A DNA stretch of 29,926 nt from assembly GCA_002633005.1 (NCBI GenBank), contig NMRA01000132.1, positions 804,585-834,510 on the forward strand, written 5' to 3'. Below, one piece after another: positions 11,560 to 22,100 of this stretch. Within the stretch, counting starts at the first letter, position 1. Each line of letters starts with the position of its first letter. Both the position numbers and the translations under genes were made by a program. The DNA comes from Phoronis australis (taxonomy: Eukaryota; Phoronida; Phoronidae). The notes below the pieces were generated by a model. That model was not told where the DNA came from. It did no database searches and was given only the letters and a program-made list of their open reading frames with translations.

Positions 11560-12030
11560 TATGTGGGCGCGTACTGCCGTCATCTGTCCGGGAGTCTGGC
11601 ATCCGCTCCTGTATCCCCTAAATCTATTGCAGGATCCCAATGAGATTTGGCAGCTGTGTTTCTATGAAGCTAACAGCAAATGAGGATGACTGAACAGACT
11701 ACCACTGTGCCCCCTAGTGACAATTTTATTGTTAAGTTTATATTTCCCTCTGCATCTTCATAGTTCCTTGGTAGATTTTCATGAAATTTGGCAAATATGT
11801 TACCGTATCCATTAAAGCTGCATTTCGTTTGCCTCTGGGTGTTGCATCTCCTAATCCCCTTACAAGATCTTCATGTAATTTCACAAGTGTAATCCAATCA
11901 ACTTGACTATGGATCAAACAAATCCGATTATTGCTGTGCCTCCTAGAGGCAATTGAGATTTTTTATGTTTGGGTCTGTATTTAGAGTTCCTCAACGGATT
12001 TTCGTGAAATTTTGTAGGGAGACGGTGCTT
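11560..12030. repeat. Old interspersed repeat with CTCF-core-like motif (inverted orientation)
   Basis: Degenerate units of roughly 100-230 bp share anchors: GTGCCCCCTAGTGAC (11707-11721), GATTTTCATGAAATTTGGCA (about 11775), TCTTCATGTAATTTCAC (about 11868), TGTGCCTCCTAGAGGCAA (about 11935) and GGATTTTCGTGAAATTTTG (about 11997). The same anchors in reverse complement occur at 20.6-21.95 kb. No ORF is present. The family is unnamed here; no database comparison was possible. Confidence 0.6.
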
Positions 12031-13058
12031 TCCCATTTTCGGACAGGATCGAAATAACCTGCGACATTTATATGTTACTAATGCTTACCCCTAGAATTAT
12101 ACCGTTTGCAGTGCGGTCATGGATGCGTTTCAACTCTCTTTGTATTGCTTCACTGGTGTTTGATATCTTTTTAGATTTTTTCTGATATCAATTTATTAAT
12201 TCTTGTCATGATAATGCAATCTACATCCTCAAAGCTAATATTTAAAGCATTTATAAACGTAGCATCCATCACACTTTTGATTTTATATTATGAAATTTGT
12301 CCTCTAATTGTTCCTTGGTCAAAGTAGTGATCTGCAGTTAGAAAGTGCCAACAGGCTCCACAAGTTGGCTTGTCACCGCTGCTCATTTTGTGACGTGCAT
12401 ATTCGCAAGCACCAATGAACTGTCAGGTTTTCCAATCTCAGACATCACTTTTCAGCTGAGTTTGGAATAAGTCAAGCTCAGTTCTATGGTGGTTGTGTAC
12501 AACAAGTCTGGTTTCTTTTGACGAGGCATGGGTTTATGGCTGCTTACCTGTAGATTCTACATCTTGCTTTGCAAACTAGTAATAAAAATTTAACTAATTT
12601 AGTGAAACAACAAAGAATGGTTCAATTGTTTATTTATTAAAATTGCTCTACACCACCCTGGAGCTCCTAGGTCCAGAGAAATCACGAAATGTCTGCACCT
12701 TCAAAATTAACAAAAGCATTTACAACATTCTTGCAAATTAAACGCCTAGTAACTAAACATAAGAATATTCAGTCTTTCAAGCAATCTTTGGCCAATTCCA
12801 TGCATATGAACTGAACACGCTGCCCGTAACCAATTTATTTTGTGGCACTTCACAGCAATTCTGCTAAACATGTTGAAGGCCTCTGTCGAGAGTGCGCATT
12901 CAGGGACAAAGTTGATTGGACACCCTAAGATGTTCAAAATACAAAATGAAATAGGATAGAACAGAAACTAAATTGTTTGAAAGCACTCGATGGCTACGCG
13001 TAATGAAAGAATCGTCTTGCGTACCAGCATTTGGAAATTGGTAAGGTACAGACACGGA
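11892..13058. repeat. 1.17-kb direct duplication, copy 1
   Basis: From ATCCAATCAACTTGACTATG to GTAAGGTACAGACACGGA the sequence matches 13060-14230 nearly base for base. There are about a dozen or so substitutions and a few small indels (for example a four-base difference near 12353 against 13520). It ends immediately before the only N in the window. It contains a TTTATTTATT (minus-strand AATAAATAAA) poly(A) signal at about 12629. Confidence 0.95.
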
Positions 13059-13059
13059 N

Positions 13060-14230
13060 ATCCAATCAACTTGACTATGGATCAAACAAATCCGATTATT
13101 GCTGTGCCTCCTAGAGGCAACTGAGATTTTTTTAAGTTTGGGTCTGTATTTAGAGTTCCTCAACAGATTTTCGTGAAATTTGGTAGGGAGATGGTGCTTT
13201 CCCATTTTCGGACAGGATCGAAATAATCTGCACCATTTATATGTTACTAATGCTTACCCCTAGAATTATACCGTTTGCAGTGCGGTCATGGATGCGTTTC
13301 AACTCTTTGTATTGTTTCACTGGTGTTTGATATCTTTTTAGATTTTTTCTGATATCAATTTATTAATTCTTGTCATGATAATGCAATCTACATCCTCAAA
13401 GCTAATATTTAAAGCATTTATAAACCTAGCATCCACAACACTTTTGATTTTACATTATGAAATTTGTCCTCTAATTGTTCCTTGGTCAAAGTAGTGATCT
13501 GCAGTTAGAAAGTGCCGACAGCTCAGGCTCCACAAGTTGGCTTGTCACCGCTGCTCATTTTGTGACGTGCATATTCGCAAGCACCAATGAACTGTCAGGT
13601 TTTCCAATCTCAGACATCACTTTTCAGCTGAGTTTGGAATAAGTCAAGCTCAGTTCTATGGTGGTTGTGTAAAACAAGTCTGGTTTCTTTTGACGAGGCA
13701 TGGGTTTATGGCTGCTTACCTGTAGATTCTACATCTTGCTTTGCAAACTAGTAATAAAAATTTAACTAATGTAGTGAAACAACAAAGAATGGTTCAATTG
13801 TTTATTTATTAAAATTGCTCTACACCACCCTGGAGCTCCTAGGTCCAGAGAAATCACGAAATGTCTGCACCTTCAAAATTAACAAAAGCATTTACAACAT
13901 TCTTGCAAATTAAACGCCTAGTAACTAAACATAAGAATATTCAGTCTTTCAAGCAATCTTTGGCCAATTCCATGCATGTGAACTGAACACGCTGCCCGTA
14001 ACCAATTTATTTTGTGGCACTTCACAGCAATTCTGCTAAACATGTTGAAGGCCTCTGTCGAGAGTGCGCATTCAGGGACAAAGTTGATTGGACACCCTAA
14101 GATGTTCAAAATACAAAATGAAATAGGATAGAACAGAAACTAAATTGTTTGAAAGCACTCGATGGCTACGCGTAATGAAAGAATCGTCTTGCGTACCAGC
14201 ATTTGGAAATTGGTAAGGTACAGACACGGA
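13060..14230. repeat. 1.17-kb direct duplication, copy 2
   Basis: This is the second copy of 11892-13058, separated from it by a single N at 13059. After 14230 the sequence continues uniquely. It overlaps the probable end of the eIF4H 3' UTR: the minus-strand AATAAATAAA lies at about 13801-13810. The identical 63-codon minus-strand frames in the two copies only reflect the duplication. Divergence of around 1-2% fits either a recent duplication or two haplotypes placed in series by the assembler. Confidence 0.95.
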
Positions 14231-14957
14231 AACTATCACTAAATTTTGAGGCATTGGTAATTGTAAGATTTAATTGTCTGTCTCCCCCAAAAAGTAAGTT
14301 GATAACTTACAAACTTTCGCCTGCCCTTTAATATGATTTCATATTCAAAGGAAATGTAACTGCAATAACACTTCAAAAGCAATATTGCACAGTTCTTCCA
14401 CTATATACAAAACACTAATACATGTACACGATCAAGAGTTGTTAAATCAGCTGAGGACTTCATGACACACTTCAAGGTTCACAATGAGTAAAAACGTTAC
14501 AACCAGTTGCATGAATTACCCACAGGACAATGACAAGGGACTAGTGCTCATGTCCAGTACAGCAACATCCTACCATTGGAAATAACGTAGCATTTACTCC
14601 TTGGGAACCTCATAGTAACCGTTCAGAGTGGAAGAGCACATCAAAGACTGAGAAAACAACGAGGCGATATTTGAAAACCTAGAAAGGCTAGTCAACAACT
14701 GAATCTAAGCACAGCGCATCTTATTGGTACAACTACATGCTATTTACAGGGTTGTACAGATTCGTAACAAAGCCAGCAAAAGGGTTTCCAGTGAGCAACT
14801 GCTAACAATCCTAGAATACGGCAAAATGAGGGTAGCTTTTGCTCAAAAGAAACCTTAAAAAAATAAATTTCATTAAAGCATTACTGTACAGCGCTGGCTT
14901 AACCAAACTATGCTGCAGATCTCTATGGGGATGGGAACCGGATTGTGAAGTGCCCAC
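13785..14957 (-). other. EIF4H: Probable terminal 3' UTR exon of eIF4H
   Basis: On the minus strand, GTATTTTCAG before 14957 is a good acceptor. The first strong poly(A) signal downstream is AATAAATAAA at about 13810-13801. A consensus donor (CTGG then GTGAGT) lies at 16170/16169, nine bases after the eIF4H stop. Together they suggest a 3' UTR split by an intron of 16169-14958. This is inferred from splice consensus only; an unspliced UTR ending at AATAAA near 15185 is the alternative. Confidence 0.4.
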
Positions 14958-16178
14958 CTGAAAATACATTGAAAACAAGTTCATATCTTGTGCACATTAA
15001 TCGTTTTTCAAACTTTTCCAAACACAGCAACCTAACACAGCATAAACCAAAAAACACAAACTTACCGTTTACTCCCGGTCACAAAACGACTACAAAATGT
15101 AATTCCCTGCTATGACGGTTGATTGCAACCGGAATTGACCATCATAGTAGCCAGTCGTCATAACGGGAAATAACAGCAATTTATTGCTTAATAAAGTGGA
15201 AATGTAATTCATTACAATATTTCTAATTTAATCAATCATAAGTCAACCTCGTGATATCTTTAAAAGATGCGGCGTGCAACGAACCGAGACAACCAATGAA
15301 CTGTAATTAGTTCCACCTGTTGCCACACTAATACATGGGAAAGTCACCGTTTCTATCGGAAGTTTCACTGCATTAAATCTGATACATGTACTCCTGGGTA
15401 CGACAAAGTGCTACCGCAAAAAAACAAAACTTATAGCAATGAAAATTTACAGCCAAACTTTGAAGGCTTTCATAGCAGCATCAAAAAACGTAGTAATAGG
15501 GCTTTAAATCATTATCTACGACAATAATCAAATTGTTGACGTCATACTGCTAAGTGCATAAGTACATTGTATTAAAAGCAATGTCCTGGGAATAGTTTGT
15601 ACATAATAGACCACTGTGGAGACATCTGAAGATTGCAAGAAGAGATTACAACCGGAACGATGAGTCACGAAGGGTCATAACCTAATATTTTCAGCCGGAA
15701 TTAACTGAAAATATCTGCAGGCGGAATTGAGTTGTCATGACACTGAAACAGCATTCCGACTGTTTTCTTTCAGCTTGTATTCATGTATCTCTCAGAAACA
15801 AATGACCAGGTGTGTTTGTGTGTTGGATGCCACCATGAATATTTGCCCATACAGACAAGTATTCAGAAGCCACTCACATGAAGCATACTTCAAAGAATCT
15901 TCTAGTTTTAACACGAAATTTTAATACTTAATGCGCCCGTTTTCCACACCAAAGCTCATTCCATGCCAACAGATACAAAATCGAGGGTTTTCTTAGATTT
16001 CTCTACTCCAACCTACAAATTGTCAGCAACATAGAAATGTGCTAAAAACTGAAGGCAATGGTGCGAGTTCTGGACTAAGTAAATCCTTATAAGACAGGCA
16101 TCACTTAGGCATTTCTAATCACACCGAATGGTGCAAACTGTGGTAAAATGTTACAAGATGTTCACTCACCCAGTCCAG
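14958..16178 (-). other. 3' UTR intron or 3' UTR of eIF4H
   Basis: No coding exon is seen. A minus-strand AATAAA is at 15185-15180. Around 15085-15175 there is an imperfect inverted repeat (ATTCCCTGCTATGAC against GTCGTCATAACGGGAAAT). Short frames here resemble nothing known. Confidence 0.4.
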
Positions 16179-19100
16179 TTAGTTCTTATCATTGATGTTG
16201 AGTTTGGATATATCAACAGGTTCAATATCTTTTTCTGTCATCTCTCTTGGTTTGCCACCGCCAAATATGCTGGCTGATTTTTCACTGACTTCTGCAGGGG
16301 CGAGCACCGGGTCCTTCACTGACCGTGGTAAAAGTTTTAACTTGGGCCTTTGTGCCAGGGACTCTGCAAAGGACGACGTAGGTGAGCCGTACAAGTGTAA
16401 GTGGGTTACTTACAAAAAGGCACCAGGCTTAGCAAAGCATAACTACATAAAGAAGAAGAATTAAATTCTTGTCATTCTCGCTTATCTCAAGCAAAGGTTG
16501 TTAGAGATATTTTAAAGAACCCTGCTGTACCCATCATCATTGATTTTCAATCGTACTCTAAGTTTTAAAAAGGCAGACTCCCTGTAATAAGGTTGGGTCA
16601 CGACTGTTTCTTTACAGAGATTAAAGGTGCATTCTAGGCTTAAGAAACACAGAGAAATACTTGATGTCGACGACTCAACTCGATATGGGTGTTAGTCACA
16701 TGACAAGAGACTAGAAGCTCATTTCATCGGACAGAATGACGTTCCTTTCTATGCAACTATTGTCAGGAGCCATCGTCAAGCTACCATTGCATTATTGGGG
16801 CAAGTGACTTCATGAAGAGGGATGGTGAACCTGAATGGCTGACGAGATCTGTTGCAAAAAGATCTGGTTGGAACAACTGTATATCAGTCCAAGTCAACCA
16901 ATCAGATTTGCCTACCATCGCCATGACGTCACACGTCCCAATCCAACAGTTCTTCGAAAATGACTGCTGAGAAGAAAAGTCAAATACGTTCACGGCTAGA
17001 TTGAATTTTTGTCCGCATACAAAAGAACTTCGTCACGTAAGCGTCAGACAGATGGAAAGATTTCTAAAATCTGTTGGTCTACGTGTACCAAACATAGCTT
17101 CATTTGCATTGGAAAATACTTTCACTCGTTCATATTCCAGACCACCTTCAGAATCTGATGTTACAGCATTATTAGAAGGATGGGTGTGTGTATGAGGTAC
17201 ACTCATAGTAGGTCAATAACGTGCAGTTTGTTTTAGAACAGGCTTGCTTCTTCATCTAGGAACACTGTAACACCTAAAAGTGGCCAGAGAAAATACCAGC
17301 AAAAGAGTTATTCCAATGACAATGGGAGAGAAGTTGACAGAAACACACCAATAGATTTGGCTTTTTGATGCTACTACATCACCACCTCAAAACGGATTTA
17401 GGAAATACACATATTTCGGTAAAACACTTCACTTTACCTGGTGAACTGGTTTTAAATTCTTCATAACGACTACCACTGTCCTGCCTCTGACGACTCCTGT
17501 ACCCACCACCAAAGCCTCCTCGATCATAGCCTCCCCGCCTACCGCCATCAGGACCCCCTCGGTGGCCATAGCCTCCACCCCTGGGAGGTCTATCATCCCT
17601 GAAGTTTCCATAGTCGTTTTGCCCGTAACCTCCACCACCTCCCCTTCCCCGATCACCATAACTACCACGACCACCTCTGAATCCTGAAAAAGAAATTAAA
17701 ACCCAATGTGTGTTCACCTCAAGATCATGAAGACAAACAAATGGCAATTCCTTAAATAACGTTGCACACACTGCTGTTCTATTTCTTAATATAACGTCAA
17801 AACTAGAAACAGATTCATGAACTAATCAATAGCAACACCTCTTTTCGTTGCTAACTTAAGCAGAGCAAGAAGACAATGAAGAAACAGTATTTACCAGTAG
17901 ACAAAATGTTACTTACTCAAAAGGCATAATCAAATTGTTACAGGCTACACATCTGCATGAATGTGAACAAGTAACCAGAGTTGGTACATTAATATTATAC
18001 TTTGGTAACACTCCTTCCTCCAAACATGTAATGTTGATGAATGTGGAAAGTTGGCGCCATTACAAAGTATTTAGCTGTTGGCGACCTGTTAGTATTTGTC
18101 GACCGAGCTCGGCGGGAATCTTCGAGTCACATGGCCACTTGTTTACCAGAGCCTTGCCTCAAGTAACAACCACTAGGTGGTGTTTAACAACCGCCAAGCA
18201 CCACCCACGACGATTCCCTCCAGTAACCCGACGAAGGGCCCAGGACGCGCCCGAAAGCTAGGTGCGCAAATAAAAACAGGTCGCCGATAGGTAACTACTT
18301 TGTTCCCTATGTAATGTTGATAATCTAAACAGGATGCATTATGTGCATTCAAGAACACAAAGTAAAACTTAGTGATCGAATATGACAAACTCTAGATTGT
18401 GTACAATACACCTCTAGCTGTCACAGTTTCAAAACTACACTTACATTCACGTTACCATTACTATTACACTTTGTGTCTATTTATACCAATCATCCCTACC
18501 ACTTTCCTAGTTGTCACTCCAGTTATACCAATCATCCCTACCACATTCCTAGTTGTCACTCCAGTTTTACCAATAATCCCAACCACTTTCCTAGTTGTCA
18601 CTCCAGTTATACCAATCATCCCTACCACTTTCCTAGTTGTCACTCCAGTTATACCAATAATCCCAACCACTTTCCTAGTTGTCACTCCAGTTATATCAAT
18701 AATCCCAACCACTTTCCTAGTTGTCACTCCAGTTTTACCAATAATCCCAACCACTTTCCTAGTTGTCACTCCAGTTTTACCAATAATCCCAACCACTTTC
18801 CTAGTTGTCACTCCAGTTATATCAATAATCCCAACCACTTTCCTAGTTGTCACTCCAGTTTTACCAATAATCCCAACCACTTTCCTAGTTGTCACTCCAG
18901 TTTTACCAATAATCCCAACCACTTTCCTAGTTGTCACTCCAGTTTTACCAATAATCCCAACCACTTTCCTAGTTGTCACTCCAGTTTTACCAATAATCCC
19001 AACCACTTTCCTAGTTGTCACTCCAGTTTTACCAATAATCCCAACCACTTTCCTAGTTGTCACTCCAGTTTTACCAATAATCCCAACCACTTTCCTAGTT

Positions 19101-22100
19101 GTCACTCCAGTTTTACCAATAATCCCAACCACTTTCCTAGTTGTCACTCCAGTTTTACCAATAATCCCAACCACTTTCCTAGTTGTCACTCCAGTTTTAC
19201 CAATAATCCCAACCACTTTCCTAGTTGTCACTTCACTTATACCAATAATCCCTACCACTTTCCTAGTTGTCACTCCAGTTATACCAATCATCCCTACCAC
19301 ATTCCTAGTTGTCACTCCAGTTATACCAATAATCCCAACCACTTTCCTAGTTGTCACTCCAGTTATATCAATAATCCCAACCACTTTCCTAGTTGTCACT
19401 CCAGTTATACCAATAATCCCAACCACTTTCCTAGTTGTCACTCCAGTTATACCAATAATCCCAACCACTTTCCTAGTTGTCACTCCAGTTATATCAATAA
19501 TCCCAACCACTTTCCTAGTTGTCACTCCAGTTATACCAATAATCCCAACCACTTTCCTAGTTGTCACTCCAGTTATACCAATAATCCCAACCACTTTCCT
19601 AGTTGTCACTCCAGTTATATCAATAATCCCAACCACTTTCCTAGTTGTCACTCCAGTTATACCAATAATCCCAACCACTTTCCTAGTTGTCACTCCAGTT
19701 ATACCAATAATCCCAACCACTTTCCTAGTTGTCACTCCAGTTATATCAATAATCCCAACCACTTTCCTAGTTGTCACTCCAGTTATACCAATAATCCCAA
19801 CCACTTTCCTAGTTGTCACTCCAGTTATACCAATAATCCCAACCACTTTCCTAGTTGTCACTCCAGTTATATCAATAATCCCAACCACTTTCCTAGTTGT
19901 CACTCCAGTTATACCAATAATCCCAACCACTTTCCTAGTTGTCACTCCAGTTATACCAATAATCCCAACCACTTTCCTAGTTGTCACTCCAGTTATATCA
20001 ATAATCCCAACCACTTTCCTAGTTGTCACTCCAGTTATACCAATAATCCCAACCACTTTCCTAGTTGTCACTCCAGTTATACCAATAATCCCAACCACTT
20101 TCCTAGTTGTCACTCCAGTTATATCAATAATCCCAACCACTTTCCTAGTTGTCACTCCAGTTTTACCAATAATCCCAACCACTTTCCTAGTTGTCACTCC
20201 AGTTATACCAGTAATCCTAACCACTTTCCTAGTTGTCACTCCACTTATACCAATCATCCCTACCACATTCCTAGTTGTCACACCAGTTATACCAATCATC
20301 CCTACCACATTCCTAGTTGTCACTCCAGTTATACCAATCATCCCTATCACTTTCTTTGTCATTACACTAGTAACACCAATAATCCCTTTCCTTAACATAG
20401 ACAAAATAATCAACTTACCATCTCCTCTCCCTCTGCCTCTATTGCCACCTTTCCTTTGGTCAGCCACATTTACCCTCAACTGCTGGCCGTTGAGTACCTA
20501 AAATGGAAAATAACGGCACACAATACAATACATGATTGATCAGAAACTTGTAAATGAATACCTTTAGCCACTAGGTGCATAATATTAAGACCAAGTGATA
20601 TAACCCATAAATGATATTCAGGATAGCATTCGACAAGTCATCAGCAGTGAGGGATTAATGTCATCCATTTTCAGCTTTATACGAACAGATCTGCCAAATT
20701 TCAAGCAAAAATCCTGCAAAGAGTAAAAGAGATACCTGTGGATGTAAATAACAAAACCACTATCCCAAAATCAACCTCTATGTTCTTTTCAACAGGGACA
20801 GATTTACCAATTTTCAAAATGATACTGCCAGGTTAGGTGGATAGAGAGACGGATACCAAAAAGGGACCAGAAAATAACAAAGTAGCCACTCGGGATGCAG
20901 ACTCTGTTTCAGGAAGCTATCATCGTCATAGACAATAGAAAAACAATTTTGTAAAAATACACCAAAGAACTGGGCAGATAATAGAAAAATGTAAAAAAGT
21001 ACAATTGCCACTAGGGGGAACAAAGGAACTCAGATCTGTCGAAAATCGTCAACATGTGTTGTCAGCCTTACAGGAACACTCTTGCCAAATTTCATGAAGA
21101 TCTTCTAAGCGGTTTAGGTGATACAACAATAAATAACAGACAGCGATGACAATATACAGAGCATAAAAATGGCCACCACGAGGAGTAAAACAAAATAAAT
21201 AAATCCAAAAATAGAAGGCACTGTCAGCTCTATAATAGTAACAGATTTGCCAAATTTCACGAAAAACCATGAATGAACTTTGCAGAGGCAAACTTAAAAA
21301 ATCAAAATTGCCACTAGGGGACACAGCAGGAGTCGAATGGGTAAGAAAAACAATGCTTATCCGTCATCAGCTTCCATCCAAAAGGTGTCGTTAGCTGTGG
21401 GATTTTTTTAGTCAGTGAGTGCAAGTCTTTAAATGAGCCAGGATATAGAGCTCTAGATGAAGGTCTGCTGCAGACAAGAACCAGTTATGGTTTTTTTGGC
21501 CTATTCTCTATTTCAGAAACAACGCAGTCAATACGCAATGCTCTAACATTTGCTACAGATTAAAATAAGTTACTTTTGTTGGATTTTGTTGGTTTGAACA
21601 AATGTGATAGCACAAGTGAATAGTAGGCCACCGCCACATTGCATGTCCCCATTGTTGAGTAGTTGCTAGAGGTGTGACGTAATCACTTTTTGTCCATATA
21701 ATTTACTAACCAAATTTCATGAAAATCCAATCAGGAACATGAAAGACACAGAAGTAAATGTGAAAAACTACAATTGCCACTAGGGGGCACAGTGGATATC
21801 AGATCAGTAAAACTCGTCATATTTTGCCAGCTTTATAGGAACACATCTTCCAAATCTCATAAAGATCCTGCCTAGGTTTAGGAGATATGGCAGAAAATCT
21901 AAGACGCCCACACAGAGATGATGGCCAATATGCACCCAAATCTGTATCCGTGGGAACTTAAAGTCTTGTGGAAGGCTGTCTGAAACTCACATCATCAGGA
22001 ACTTGGAGCGCTTCATGACACCTTTTACTTTGTTTATAGATTTAAAGAACAGCTGGTGTCATCAATTTGGATGTTCACTGCATGGTCCACCAAATTCCCT

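Noticed and set aside
12746-14109. Identical 63-codon minus-strand frames at 12746-12937 and 13918-14109
   Set aside because: Identity comes from the 1.17-kb duplication. No known family is recognised, and the second lies in probable eIF4H 3' UTR.
17429-17674. 81-codon Val/Gly-rich minus-strand frame
   Set aside because: It is a shadow of the Gly/Arg-rich eIF4H exon read in another frame.
18481-20390. CRISPR-like regular repeats
   Set aside because: The repeats abut directly with no unique spacers and lie in an intron of an animal gene; it is a minisatellite.
18399-20501. Plus-strand 700- and 640-codon open frames over the minisatellite
   Set aside because: They are open only because a 42-bp unit lacking stops is repeated; several frames on both strands are open at once and there is no start context, domain or splice support.
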